DNA of 64,000 bases from Pseudomonas farris. Lineage in GTDB: Bacteria > Pseudomonadota > Gammaproteobacteria > Pseudomonadales > Pseudomonadaceae. The position numbers were made by a program, and so were the translations under genes. The notes beneath the pieces were generated by a model that was given only the letters and a program-made list of their open reading frames with translations, made no database searches and was not told where the DNA came from. Positions within the stretch are counted from its first letter, which is position 1. Every line of letters begins with the position of its first letter. The stretch spans positions 1-64,000 of the forward strand of contig NZ_JAHSTV010000012.1 of assembly GCF_019145235.1 (NCBI RefSeq), in the 5' to 3' direction. Of this stretch, positions 8,599-17,358 are shown piece after piece.

Positions 8599-9606
8599 CT
8601 AGTGGTAACCATCTTCGTGGGTGACCTTGCCGCGGAACACGTAGTAGCTCCAGAAGGTGTAACCCAGGATGAACGGGATGATGAACAGCGTGCCCACCAG
8701 CATGAAGCCTTGGCTTTGCGGCGGTGCTGCGGCGTCCCAGATCGAAATCGACGGCGGTACGATGTTCGGCCACAGGCTGATACCCAGACCGCTGTAGCCG
8801 AGGAAGATCAGCACCAGGGTCAGCAGGAATGGCGTGTAATGCGCATTGCGGGCCACCGCGCGAATCAAACCGTACAGGGTCACCAGCACCAGAATCGGCA
8901 CCGGCAAGAACCAGAACAGGTTCGGCAGGGAGAACCAGCGTGCAGCGATTTCAGCATGGGCCAACGGCGTCCAGATACTGACGATGCCAATCACCGCCAG
9001 TAACACGAAGGCCAATGGCCGCGCCAGGTCATGCATTTGCTCCTGCAATTTACCTTCGGTTTTCATGATCAGCCAGGTGCAACCGAGCAGTGCGTAAGCC
9101 ACCACCAGCGCCGCACCGCAGAACATCGTGAACGGTGTCAGCCAGTCGAGTGAACCGCCGGCAAACTGACGATTGACTACCGGTAGCCCATCGATGAACG
9201 CCCCCAATGCCACGCCCTGGAAGAAGGTTGCGGCGATCGAGCCACCAATGAATGCCTTGTCCCAGAGATGGCGCTTTTCGTCCTTGGCCTTGAAGCGGAA
9301 CTCGAAGGCCACACCGCGAAAAATCAACCCGATCAGCATAAAGATCAGCGGCAAGTACAACGCTGAGAGCACCACCGAATAAGCCAGCGGGAAGGCGCCG
9401 AACAATGCCGCGCCACCCAATACCAACCACGTTTCGTTGCCGTCCCAGACTGGGGCGACGGTGTTCATCATCACGTCACGGTCGCTCTTGCCCTTGATGA
9501 ACGGGAAGAGAATCCCGATCCCCAGGTCGAAGCCGTCCATAACCACGTACATCATGATGCCGAAGATGATGATCACGGCCCAGATCAGCGGAAGATCAAT
9601 ACCCAT
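8599..9606 (-). CDS. cioB: Cyanide-insensitive terminal oxidase subunit II
   Basis: 335 residues with 8-9 hydrophobic spans. The N-terminus contains MDGFDLGIGILFPF, the CydB/CioB signature, followed by RDVMMNTVAPVWDGNETWLV. It is the structural partner of subunit I in the bd-type quinol oxidase that reduces oxygen to water and, in the CIO branch, works in the presence of cyanide. The start lies three bases after the cioA stop, so the two are translated from one message. Confidence 0.94.
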   Translation of the reverse strand: MGIDLPLIWAVIIIFGIMMYVVMDGFDLGIGILFPFIKGKSDRDVMMNTVAPVWDGNETWLVLGGAALFGAFPLAYSVVLSALYLPLIFMLIGLIFRGVAFEFRFKAKDEKRHLWDKAFIGGSIAATFFQGVALGAFIDGLPVVNRQFAGGSLDWLTPFTMFCGAALVVAYALLGCTWLIMKTEGKLQEQMHDLARPLAFVLLAVIGIVSIWTPLAHAEIAARWFSLPNLFWFLPVPILVLVTLYGLIRAVARNAHYTPFLLTLVLIFLGYSGLGISLWPNIVPPSISIWDAAAPPQSQGFMLVGTLFIIPFILGYTFWSYYVFRGKVTHEDGYH

Positions 9607-9609
9607 GAT

Positions 9610-11052
9610 TCAAATCTCCTTGGTCAGGCTGGGGCTGTTATCAGCTTCGGTACCATCGTCATCGGCTGCAGACAGCGGACGGGCCGGTGTGCGTTTCTGG
9701 CCAGGACCACCTTCGTTGGTTTCCTTGCCTTCGTCGATCTTCGGCCCTTTGCGCACCAGGCGCATCATGTAGCCAAGACCGGCACCGAACAGCGCGAAAT
9801 AGACCACGACGAACATGATCAAGGTGATGCTCATCTGCACGAAGCTGTGCCCGGAGGACGCGTCTGCCGTGCGCATCAGCCCATAAACCACCCATGGCTG
9901 ACGGCCGATTTCAGTGGTGAACCAGCCGGCGAGGATTGCGATCAGGCCAGACGGGCCCATCCACAGCGCCAGGTACAGGAACGGCCGCGAGGTATACAGC
10001 TTGTCGCGTTTGCGCAGCCACAGGCTCCACAAACCAGTGAAGATCATCAGCATGCCCAGACCGACCATGATCCGGAACGACCAGAAGACGATGGTCGAAT
10101 TCGGCCGGTCTTCAGGCGCGAACTCCTTGAGCGCCGGCACCTGTTTGTCCAGGGAGTGGGTCAGGATCAGGCTGCCCAGGTATGGAATCTCGACGGCGAA
10201 TTTGGTCTTTTCGGCTTTCATGTCCGGCCAGCCGAACAGGATCAGCGGGGTCGGTTCATCACCGTGGTTTTCCCAGTGGCCTTCGATCGCAGCGATTTTC
10301 GCCGGCTGATGCTTGAGGGTATTGAGGCCGTGGAAGTCACCGATAACCGCCTGAATCGGCGCCACGATCAGGGCCATCCACATCGCCATCGAAAGCATGG
10401 TGCGGATCGCCGGGTTGTCCTTGCCGCGCAGCAAGTGCCAGGCCGCCGACGAACCGACGAAGAAGGCCGTCGCAACGAACGCCGCCGTGGCCATGTGCAT
10501 CAGGCGGTAGGGGAACGACGGGTTGAAGATAATCGCCAGCCAGTCCACCGGAATAACCTGGCCATTGACGATTTCGTAACCTTGCGGGGTCTGCATCCAG
10601 CTGTTGGAGGCCAGAATCCAGAAGGTCGAAATAAGGGTGCCGATGGCTACCATGACCGTCGAGAAAAAGTGCAGCTTGCGCCCGACCTTGTTCCAGCCGA
10701 ACAGCATGACGCCGAGGAAACCGGCCTCAAGGAAGAAGGCAGTGAGCACTTCATAGGTCAGCAATGGCCCGGTCACCGAACCGGCGAAGTCCGAGAAACG
10801 GCTCCAGTTGGTGCCGAACTGATAGGCCATGACCAAGCCGGAAACCACGCCCATGCCGAAGTTGACGGCAAAGATCTTCGACCAGAAATGGTACAGATCG
10901 CGGTAAGTGTCGTTGTGCGTCTTCAGCCACAGGCCTTCGAGCACCGCCAGGTAACTCGCCAGGCCAATGGTGATAGCCGGGAACAGGATGTGGAACGAAA
11001 TGGTAAATGCGAACTGAATCCGGGCGAGATCAAGTGCCTCCAAACCGAACAT
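9610..11052 (-). CDS. cioA: Cyanide-insensitive terminal oxidase subunit I
   Basis: 480 residues, shorter than E. coli CydA because the quinol-binding Q-loop is reduced, the hallmark of the CIO type. Haem ligands can be placed: His21 (SFHILFP), His186 (YRLMHMATA) and Met329 (FRIMVGLG). The GRQPWVVYG motif (382-390) is present, and the hydrophilic C-terminal tail is rich in Glu, Pro and Asp. It is the quinol-oxidising, haem-carrying subunit, expected in the inner membrane. It is first in the operon cioA-cioB-DUF2474, with an Anr-type box about 160 bases upstream. Calling it CIO rather than classical bd rests on the short Q-loop and on the genus. Confidence 0.94.
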   Translation of the reverse strand: MFGLEALDLARIQFAFTISFHILFPAITIGLASYLAVLEGLWLKTHNDTYRDLYHFWSKIFAVNFGMGVVSGLVMAYQFGTNWSRFSDFAGSVTGPLLTYEVLTAFFLEAGFLGVMLFGWNKVGRKLHFFSTVMVAIGTLISTFWILASNSWMQTPQGYEIVNGQVIPVDWLAIIFNPSFPYRLMHMATAAFVATAFFVGSSAAWHLLRGKDNPAIRTMLSMAMWMALIVAPIQAVIGDFHGLNTLKHQPAKIAAIEGHWENHGDEPTPLILFGWPDMKAEKTKFAVEIPYLGSLILTHSLDKQVPALKEFAPEDRPNSTIVFWSFRIMVGLGMLMIFTGLWSLWLRKRDKLYTSRPFLYLALWMGPSGLIAILAGWFTTEIGRQPWVVYGLMRTADASSGHSFVQMSITLIMFVVVYFALFGAGLGYMMRLVRKGPKIDEGKETNEGGPGQKRTPARPLSAADDDGTEADNSPSLTKEI

Positions 11053-11214
11053 AAGTCTTCCTCTGTCAGGTAATACCGGCTGAAGGCTTGCGGCCTACAC
11101 CCACTGCCCCCACGGATATGGAGTGTGGCGAATTCGAATTCGTTCTTTTTGTACCATCATCACAAACGTAGGGAGTCTGGCCATCTGGCCACCGGATCAA
11201 TTCCACGAAGGGTC

Positions 11215-11228
11215 TTGATCTGGATCAA
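11215..11228. promoter_or_regulatory. Anr/Dnr (FNR-type) box upstream of cioA
   Basis: TTGATCTGGATCAA is a perfect match to the FNR/Anr consensus TTGAT-N4-ATCAA. It lies about 163 bases before the cioA start. In P. aeruginosa Anr represses cio under low oxygen, which fits a site here; whether it activates or represses in this strain is not visible. Confidence 0.85.
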
Positions 11229-11345
11229 GCAACGTTGAAAGAGTAGTCGCATTTTTGCCGATGGACGGTGTGGTCTTTTGCCGCGTGACAGGTTGCCTCA
11301 TAGGTTTGGTCATGGGCTGCAATACATTTTTATGGGTGGACTAAC

Positions 11346-11480
11346 TGTGGCGAGGGGGCTTGCCCCCGTTCGGCTGCGCAGCAGTCGTAAATCCGGTTAC
11401 TGCGGTGTACTTGGCAGAAATGAGTTGCCTAGGTCTGGGGCCGCTTCGCAGCCCAACGGGGGCAAGCCCCCTCGCCACAG
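11346..11480. repeat. Paired inverted repeat, GTGGCGAGGGGGCTTGCCCCC family
   Basis: The outer arms TGTGGCGAGGGGGCTTGCC and complement enclose shorter inverted segments (GGCTGCGCAGC / GCTTCGCAGCC). The same family occurs at 53682-53803 and 59367-59460, and a minimal form at 37768-37797. It is a second class of intergenic palindrome, distinct from the GTGGGAGCGGG class. Confidence 0.8.
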
Positions 11481-11594
11481 GGATTTCGTATGTTCCATAG
11501 ATCGGTGTCTAGCTAACTAAATTTCCCAGCCTTGCAACTTCTAGTTACAGGTTGGTGATAATCTCGCCCTTCCCTTGCCCAGACCTGCCTTCAG

Positions 11595-12833
11595 ATGCCC
11601 AGCCAAGCGCCCCTGCTGTTACGTCATCACCGCCCGTTTATCGCGTTCTGGCTGGCGCGGGTGTTTACCGCCAGCGGTTTTCAGATGTTGACCGTGGCCA
11701 TTGGCTGGAATCTGTATCAACTGACCGGCAATGTGCTCGATCTGGGCCTGGTGGGGCTGGTGGAATTTGCCCCTCGAGTGTTGTTCATGCTGCACACCGG
11801 GCATGTCGCAGACCGCTATGACCGGCGCAAGGTCGCGGCGACCTGTCAGTTCCTGCAAGCGCTGATCGCCCTGTCGCTGGCCATCGGTAGCGCGACCGAC
11901 CATGTCACCCGAGAGATGATCTTCATCCTCGCGTTCCTGCTCGGCGCCGCCCGCTCCTTCGAAATGCCGACCACCCAGGCCTTGCTGCCAAGCATCGTGC
12001 CCAGCGCGTTATTTCCCCGTGCCGTTGCCGCCGCGCAATCTGCGCAACAATCAGCGACCATCGTCGCCCCGGCGCTGGGCGGTTTGCTCTATGCCTTCGG
12101 CAGCGTGTGGGTGTATGGCCCGACGGTGATCCTTTACCTCATCGCTTGTGCGCTGATGCTCAACCTCCCGGCCCGGCAGACACCTCTGAACAAAGGCAAG
12201 GCGACCCTGGATTCGCTGCTGGCGGGCATCCGCTTCATTCGCAGTCGCCCGGACATTCTCGGGGCGATTTCCCTGGATCTGTTTGCTGTCCTGCTGGGTG
12301 GCGCGACCGCGCTGCTGCCGGTGTTCGCCAAAGATATTCTGTTGACCGGCCCCTGGGGTCTGGGCCTGCTGCGCTCAGCTCCGGCAGTCGGTGCGCTGCT
12401 GATGTCGCTATTCCTGGCGCGATTTGCCGTGGAGCGCAACGTCGGGCGGGTCATGTTCACGGCCGTGGGTGTATTCGGCGTGGCGACCATCGCTTTCGGC
12501 CTGTCGACTTCGTTCTGGTTCTCTCTCGCCGTGCTGGTGGTATTGGGCGCAGCGGACATGATCAGCATGGTGATCCGCGCCTCATTCGTGCAACTGGAAA
12601 CCCCCGACGAAATGCGCGGCCGGGTCAGTGCTGTGAATGGCTTGTTCATCGGCGCTTCGAATCAGCTCGGCGAGTTCGAATCAGGTCTGACGGCCCACTG
12701 GTTCGGCACCGTGCCGGCAGTGGTCATGGGCGGCATCGGCACGCTGATGGTGACCGGGACCTGGATCAAACTGTTCCCGACCCTGGCCAACCGCGACCGC
12801 ATGCATGTGCCGGTGGAAGAGGTCAGGGCCTGA
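11595..12833 (+). CDS. MFS exporter, EntS-like
   Basis: 412 residues with 10-12 hydrophobic spans and the MFS signature between spans 2 and 3 (GHVADRYDRRKV, about 75-86). The overall pattern (N-terminal RPFIAFWLARVFTASGFQMLTVAIGWNLYQLTG and the ETPDEMRGRVSAVNGLFIGASNQLGE loop near 333-360) is that of the enterobactin-exporter/MFS_3 family. It is likely an inner-membrane drug or siderophore exporter. No siderophore gene or clear Fur box is adjacent, so the substrate is open. Confidence 0.8.
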   Translation: MPSQAPLLLRHHRPFIAFWLARVFTASGFQMLTVAIGWNLYQLTGNVLDLGLVGLVEFAPRVLFMLHTGHVADRYDRRKVAATCQFLQALIALSLAIGSATDHVTREMIFILAFLLGAARSFEMPTTQALLPSIVPSALFPRAVAAAQSAQQSATIVAPALGGLLYAFGSVWVYGPTVILYLIACALMLNLPARQTPLNKGKATLDSLLAGIRFIRSRPDILGAISLDLFAVLLGGATALLPVFAKDILLTGPWGLGLLRSAPAVGALLMSLFLARFAVERNVGRVMFTAVGVFGVATIAFGLSTSFWFSLAVLVVLGAADMISMVIRASFVQLETPDEMRGRVSAVNGLFIGASNQLGEFESGLTAHWFGTVPAVVMGGIGTLMVTGTWIKLFPTLANRDRMHVPVEEVRA

Positions 12834-12934
12834 CGTAACTCAGGATACGGAGGTCCCGTACCTGCTTCCAAAAGACCGGAAATCAGCACAAAGCATAAAT
12901 TCTCCGACCAAGTGCAATACATAGATAGTGCATC

Positions 12935-12959
12935 AAGTGTAATGTATCGCCTTACACTT
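12935..12959. promoter_or_regulatory. Palindromic operator of the higBA operon
   Basis: A perfect inverted repeat, AAGTGTAA - 9 bases - TTACACTT, ends six bases before the higB start codon. A related half site (AAGTGCAATACA) lies at about 12910-12921. The position fits an operator bound by the HigA antitoxin for autorepression. Confidence 0.7.
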
Positions 12960-12964
12960 CGAGC

Positions 12965-13243
12965 ATGATCAAATCCTTTCAGCACAAAGGCCTTCGTGGC
13001 TTCTACGAAACCGGTTCGACTCGTGGGATTCGAGCAGATCATGCGAAACGTCTGGCTCGCATGCTGCAGTTCATGGATCGTGCAGTGGCGCCCGACGACC
13101 TCGACCTTCCGGGATGGCGGTTACATCCGCTCAAGGGCGAGCTGACCGAATATTGGTCACTCAGCGTTTCGGGGAACTGGCGGGTGATTTTTCGTTTTAT
13201 TGGTTCGGATATCGAACTGGTCGACTATCTGGATTACCACTGA
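12965..13243 (+). CDS. higB: HigB-type toxin (RelE superfamily mRNA interferase)
   Basis: 92 residues. The sequence follows HigB: an N-terminal helix-rich part (IKSFQHKGLRGFYETGSTRGI), a central HAKRLARMLQFMDRAVAPDDL, then the beta-sheet core with WRLHPLKGELTEYWSLSVSGNWRVIFRF and a C-terminal VDYLDYH. HigB toxins cut ribosome-bound mRNA. The toxin precedes the antitoxin, the order specific to hig systems, with a 14-base gap. The operator dyad lies directly upstream. Confidence 0.92.
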   Translation: MIKSFQHKGLRGFYETGSTRGIRADHAKRLARMLQFMDRAVAPDDLDLPGWRLHPLKGELTEYWSLSVSGNWRVIFRFIGSDIELVDYLDYH

Positions 13244-13257
13244 CAGGAGGCAGGACC

Positions 13258-13545
13258 ATGCCCATGCACAACCCGCCACACCCTGGTGAAACACTCTTGA
13301 TGGATGTATTGCCCGAGCTTGGTATCAGCGTCACCGAATTGGCCAGGCACCTTGGATTCGCCCGCCCGCATCTTTCGCGAGTGCTGCACGGCCATGCGCC
13401 CATCAGTCCGGACTTGGCGGTACGTCTGGAGCGGGCTGGAATCGGTAAGGCCCGGATGTGGTTAGGGGTTCAGACCGACTACGATCTCTGGCAAGCGGAG
13501 CAGCGTGAGCAACCCTTTATCGAACCGATTGCTATCCACGCCTGA
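13258..13545 (+). CDS. higA: HigA-type antitoxin (XRE helix-turn-helix)
   Basis: 95 residues beginning MPMHNPPHPGETLLMDVL, typical of HigA antitoxins. A helix-turn-helix covers about residues 25-50 (VTELARHLGFARPHLSRVLHG), followed by the dimerisation helices and an SPDLAVRLERA segment. It neutralises HigB and represses the operon by binding the upstream palindrome. The ATG has AGGAGG just before it, a strong ribosome site that would favour excess antitoxin over toxin. Confidence 0.93.
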   Translation: MPMHNPPHPGETLLMDVLPELGISVTELARHLGFARPHLSRVLHGHAPISPDLAVRLERAGIGKARMWLGVQTDYDLWQAEQREQPFIEPIAIHA

Positions 13546-13551
13546 CATTCA

Positions 13552-14103
13552 CTAGACCACCAATTCCCCCGCCACCGTCGACCGCGTGGCTTTGCCGCAG
13601 AGTTGCTCCACCAGCGTCAGCGCAAACGCCAGCGCGGCGCCTGAACCCTGGGCGGTGATGCAGTTGCCATCGACCACCACCGGTTGATCGATGAAGTTAC
13701 AGCCCGACAGTTGATTGCTGACCATGGGCAGGCAAGTCATGCGTCGCTGACGCAAAACGCCAAAGGTTTGCAGCGCCAGCGCCGGAGATTCAGCAATACC
13801 GGCGAACAGACGCCCGGCGGCGGACTGGTCCTTGATCAATTGTTGCAGGGGTTGGTGGGCCGCCAAATGCTGCGCCCCTACGGCACCGCCAGGCAGCACG
13901 ATCAGGTCGAAGGGTTGGGCGAGCAAATCCACCAACATCGCATCGGCGGTCAAACGGGTGCCGCGAGCGCAGGTAAGCATGCGCCGTGCCTCGATGCTGG
14001 CCACCACCACTTCAACCTTGGCGCGGCGCAGCACATCGATCAGGGTCACGGTTTGCAGATCGTCGATGCCCTCGGCGAGGGTAATCAGGGCTCTAAAGGT
14101 CAT
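13552..14103 (-). CDS. DJ-1/PfpI-family protein lacking the nucleophile cysteine
   Basis: 183 residues with the YajL/DJ-1 pattern: MTFRALITLAEGIDDLQTVTLIDVLRRA at the start, DLIVLPGGAVGAQHL in the middle, and a C-terminal GNCITAQGSGAALAFALTLVEQL. In DJ-1 proteins the elbow reads A-I-C-A-x-P with a reactive cysteine; here the aligned segment is FAGIAESPALAL, with alanine in that place. The protein may therefore be a structural or sensor member rather than a glyoxalase or deglycase. The start was chosen by family length; the ribosome site is weak. It converges on higA with six bases between stops. Confidence 0.82.
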   Translation of the reverse strand: MTFRALITLAEGIDDLQTVTLIDVLRRAKVEVVVASIEARRMLTCARGTRLTADAMLVDLLAQPFDLIVLPGGAVGAQHLAAHQPLQQLIKDQSAAGRLFAGIAESPALALQTFGVLRQRRMTCLPMVSNQLSGCNFIDQPVVVDGNCITAQGSGAALAFALTLVEQLCGKATRSTVAGELVV

Positions 14104-14170
14104 GGGTGCGGTCCACAGGATAATCTTTAAAGCGTAGTCAGCTTTCCTGCCCCTTGTTCGAGCCCAGCCG

Positions 14171-14626
14171 TTACTTGATGTAAAGCTGCGTCGACATCGT
14201 ATTGCCGGGTGCGTTGATCGAGGTGTTGCTAAACGTGAAGGTGCCGTCCTGCTTGCCTGCCAGGTTGAAGATGTACAGATAGCCAACGGTTTTTTTCCCG
14301 GCGGAACACTCGGTCAGGTTGCCGGTATCAAAAGCACAGACAGGGGTTCGGGTGCCGTTCACCTCGAAACCGTCCAGTGCGACATGGGCTGCACGGCCGT
14401 AGCCGACTTCCAGCACGTACACCTTGATGTTTGGCCCTTTGTGGTCGCAACGGGTTTGCGCCTGGCCGTCCGCGATATTTTCAAAGCCACAGCCTGGCGA
14501 TTCGACCTTGAGTACTTTTACCTGGCTCAACGGTTGCGCCGTGGCCGCATTGGCTGTTTGCGCTCCGATGAAACAGGTGAGCAGTAATCCAAATGCCGCA
14601 ATCACACGCTTATTAATGCAATACAT
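14171..14626 (-). CDS. Secreted protein, possibly DUF4879 family
   Basis: 151 residues with a clear signal peptide (MYCINKRVIAAFGLLLTCFIGAQTANA). The mature part holds four cysteines, in GCGFE, TRCDH, PVCAF and TECSA, probably two disulfides, and beta-strand-like segments (IKVYVLEVGYGRAAHVALDGFEV, TVGYLYIFNLAG). The pattern reminds me of the DUF4879 (YolA-like) secreted proteins; this is a weak recollection and no function is assigned. The ATG is preceded by a purine-rich GGGAGGGGG. It is expected to be periplasmic or extracellular. Confidence 0.7.
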   Translation of the reverse strand: MYCINKRVIAAFGLLLTCFIGAQTANAATAQPLSQVKVLKVESPGCGFENIADGQAQTRCDHKGPNIKVYVLEVGYGRAAHVALDGFEVNGTRTPVCAFDTGNLTECSAGKKTVGYLYIFNLAGKQDGTFTFSNTSINAPGNTMSTQLYIK

Positions 14627-14852
14627 ATCTACCCCCTCCCTCCCCCAAAAAAACAGCGCGCAGTATGGCGCAGTTCCCTTTTGTGCAAAACATCGACGAC
14701 GATCGCAGCCATAAGCAGCCATAGCCCCACGCTGCTGGTATGATGCGCGGCTTTTTCCGACCCACAGAAAATTCCCAGGCGCCTGCAGCGGTCTGTGCTT
14801 TGCTGTTGAGGTCGATACATTCACGGCGCCGGGCGCGCCACGGGGAGCAGAC

Positions 14853-16148
14853 ATGCTGGAAAGGCTGTTTCAACTCAAGGCACACAACACCAACGTGCGG
14901 ACCGAGATTCTGGCGGGCGTCACGACCTTTTTGGCCATGGCCTACATTCTGTTCGTCAACCCGAGCATTCTCGGCGAGACCGGCATGGACAAGGGTGCGG
15001 TGTTTGTCGCCACCTGTCTGGCAGCCGCCATCGGCTCGGCGACCATGGGTCTGATCGCCAACTACCCGATCGCCCTCGCGCCGGGCATGGGCTTGAACGC
15101 CTTCTTTACTTACACCGTGGTCCTGCACATGGGCCACACCTGGCAAGTGGCGCTGGGCGCGGTGTTCATCTCGGCGGTGATGTTTTTCCTGCTGTCGATC
15201 TTCCGCATCCGCGAATGGATCATCAACAGCATCCCGCTGGCGCTACGCTCGGCGATTGCTGCCGGTATCGGCCTGTTCCTGGCACTGATCGCCCTGCACA
15301 ACGCCGGCATCGTGGTCAGCAACCCGGCGACCATGGTCGGCCTCGGCGACCTGAAGCAACCGGCGCCGATTCTCGCGACCCTCGGTTTTGCCCTGATCGT
15401 CGCCCTAGAGGCCCTGAAAGTACGCGGTGCGGTGCTGATCGGTATTCTCGCGGTGACCATCGCTTCGATCGTAATGGGCTTCACCCCGTTCGGTGGCGTG
15501 ATGTCGATGCCGCCGTCGCTGGCACCGACCTTCCTGCAACTGGACATCAAAGGCGCACTGGACATCGGTCTGGTCAGCGTGATCTTCGCCTTCCTGTTTG
15601 TCGATCTGTTCGACAACTCCGGCACCCTGATCGGCGTCGCCAAGCGTGCCGGCCTGATGGGCAAGGACGGCCACATGCCGAAAATGGGCCGCGCCCTGAT
15701 CGCCGACAGCACCGCGGCCATGGCCGGTTCTTTGTTGGGCACTTCGACCACCACCAGCTACATCGAATCCGCAGCCGGCGTGAGTGCCGGTGGCCGCACC
15801 GGCCTGACTGCCATCGTGGTCGCGATTCTGTTCCTGCTGGCGCTGTTCTTCTCGCCATTGGCGGCCAGCGTTCCAGCCTTCGCCACCGCGCCTGCCTTGC
15901 TGTTCGTCGCCGTACTGATGACATCCGGCCTGGCCGAAATAGACTGGGATGACATCACCGTCGCCGCACCGGTCGTGGTCACCGCCCTGGCCATGCCATT
16001 CACTTATTCCATCGCCAACGGCATCGCCTTCGGTTTCATCTCCTGGACTGCCATCAAGTTGTTGTCCGGTCGCGGCCGTGAGTTGAATTCGGCGCTGGTG
16101 ATTCTGTCGATTCTGTTCGTGATCAAGTTGGGTTGGTTCAACGCATGA
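14853..16148 (+). CDS. NCS2-type purine permease (AzgA-like)
   Basis: 431 residues with about 12-14 spans. Motifs match the adenine/guanine/hypoxanthine branch of the nucleobase-cation symporter-2 family: the N-terminal [43 protein letters not shown], and [21 protein letters not shown] followed by [23 protein letters not shown]. It imports purine bases by proton symport across the inner membrane. Its stop codon overlaps the start of trmA (ATGA), so the two are probably translated in a coupled way. No purine riboswitch was seen upstream. Confidence 0.9.
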   Translation: MLERLFQLKAHNTNVRTEILAGVTTFLAMAYILFVNPSILGETGMDKGAVFVATCLAAAIGSATMGLIANYPIALAPGMGLNAFFTYTVVLHMGHTWQVALGAVFISAVMFFLLSIFRIREWIINSIPLALRSAIAAGIGLFLALIALHNAGIVVSNPATMVGLGDLKQPAPILATLGFALIVALEALKVRGAVLIGILAVTIASIVMGFTPFGGVMSMPPSLAPTFLQLDIKGALDIGLVSVIFAFLFVDLFDNSGTLIGVAKRAGLMGKDGHMPKMGRALIADSTAAMAGSLLGTSTTTSYIESAAGVSAGGRTGLTAIVVAILFLLALFFSPLAASVPAFATAPALLFVAVLMTSGLAEIDWDDITVAAPVVVTALAMPFTYSIANGIAFGFISWTAIKLLSGRGRELNSALVILSILFVIKLGWFNA

Positions 16149-17224
16149 CTTTTGATTCCCAGGCTTACGCCGTTCAGCTCGAAGAAAAGGTCACGCGCCT
16201 GCGTGATCTGCTGGCCCCGTTCGGTGCCCCCGAACCTGCGGTATTCGATTCGCCGCTGAAAAACTTCCGCCTGCGTGCCGAATTCCGCCTATGGCGCGAA
16301 GCCGGCGAGCGCCATTACGCGATGTTTTCCCAGGAAGACAAACGCACGCCGATCCTGATCGAAGAGTTCCCGATCGCAAGCCTGCGCATCAACCAGTTGA
16401 TGCCGCAACTCAAGGCGGCGTGGCAAGCAAGTGCGGCCCTGAGCCACAAGCTGTTTCAGGTAGAGTTCCTCACCACCCTGGCTGGCGATGCGATGATCAC
16501 CCTGTGCTATCACCGCCCGCTGGACGAGCACTGGCACGCAGCGGCGTCGAAACTGGCAGCCGACCTGAACGTCAGCATCATCGGTCGCTCGAAGGGCAAA
16601 CGCGAAGTGATCGGTCACGATTACGTGGTCGAGAAACTCGAAGTTGGCGGCCGCACTTTCAGCTATCGCCAGCCGGAAGGCGCGTTCACCCAACCCAACG
16701 GCACGGTGAACCAGAAAATGCTCAACTGGGCGTACGACGCCCTCGGCGATCGCTCCGACGATTTGCTGGAGCTTTATTGCGGCAACGGCAACTTCACCCT
16801 GCCGCTCGCGACCCGCGTGCGCAAAGCGCTGGCCACCGAAATCAGCAAGACCTCGGTCAACGCAGCACTCAGCAACCTGAGTGAAAACGCGGTGGATAAC
16901 GTCACGCTGGTGCGTTTGTCTGCCGAAGAACTGACCGAAGCCCTGAACGAAGTTCGCCCGTTCCGCCGCCTGCATGGCATCGATCTCAAGAGCTACGAAT
17001 TCGGTAGCGTGTTCGTCGACCCGCCCCGCGCCGGCATGGACCCGGACACTTGCGAACTGACCCGGCGCTTCGACAACATCCTCTACATTTCCTGCAACCC
17101 GGAAACCCTCGCGGCCAACATCGCCCAACTGCACGACACCCACCGCATTACTCAATGCGCGATGTTCGACCAGTTTCCGTGGACCCATCACATGGAATCC
17201 GGAGTGTTGTTGACCCGTCGTTGA
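16145..17224 (+). CDS. trmA: tRNA (uracil-5-)-methyltransferase TrmA
   Basis: 359 residues. It has the SAM-binding [14 protein letters not shown] motif, the [10 protein letters not shown] motif, the nucleophilic Cys317 in YISCNPETL, and the general-base Glu351 in HHMESGVLL, all in the order of the E. coli enzyme. TrmA makes 5-methyluridine at position 54 of the T-loop in tRNA. The ATG overlaps the permease stop as ATGA; the longer frame upstream has no ribosome site. It is followed by a strong terminator. Confidence 0.96.
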   Translation: MTFDSQAYAVQLEEKVTRLRDLLAPFGAPEPAVFDSPLKNFRLRAEFRLWREAGERHYAMFSQEDKRTPILIEEFPIASLRINQLMPQLKAAWQASAALSHKLFQVEFLTTLAGDAMITLCYHRPLDEHWHAAASKLAADLNVSIIGRSKGKREVIGHDYVVEKLEVGGRTFSYRQPEGAFTQPNGTVNQKMLNWAYDALGDRSDDLLELYCGNGNFTLPLATRVRKALATEISKTSVNAALSNLSENAVDNVTLVRLSAEELTEALNEVRPFRRLHGIDLKSYEFGSVFVDPPRAGMDPDTCELTRRFDNILYISCNPETLAANIAQLHDTHRITQCAMFDQFPWTHHMESGVLLTRR

Positions 17225-17246
17225 TTGCAGCCTCCATATACAAATC

Positions 17247-17270
17247 AGCCGTCCACAGGACGGCTTTTTT
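17247..17270 (+). terminator. Rho-independent terminator after trmA
   Basis: AGCCGTCC-ACA-GGACGGCT followed by six T residues: a perfect 8-base stem with a 3-base loop, starting 23 bases after the trmA stop. Confidence 0.93.
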
Positions 17271-17358
17271 GTGGGCGATTGAAACGCCCTGTATTTGTGC
17301 GTCCTGATTTGATAAATACAGCCACTGGCACTTCATTTGATTCCCGGTGTAATCAATC

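Larger units (their letters stand above)
11053..11594. other. 542-base gap between cioA and the MFS gene
   Basis: The gap holds the divergent promoter region of cioA (with the Anr box at 11215-11228) and the repeat at 11346-11480. I see no convincing gene in it: the open frames overlap the repeat and have no ribosome site. The last 100 bases are AT-richer and probably carry the promoter of the MFS gene. Confidence 0.7.

Noticed and set aside
9847-11073. Long plus-strand frame opposite cioA
   Set aside because: Antisense shadow of an unmistakable oxidase subunit; no ribosome site or motif.
11500-11594. Fur box before the EntS-like exporter
   Set aside because: GTGATAATCTC gives only a partial match to the GATAAT-repeat consensus, not enough to call.
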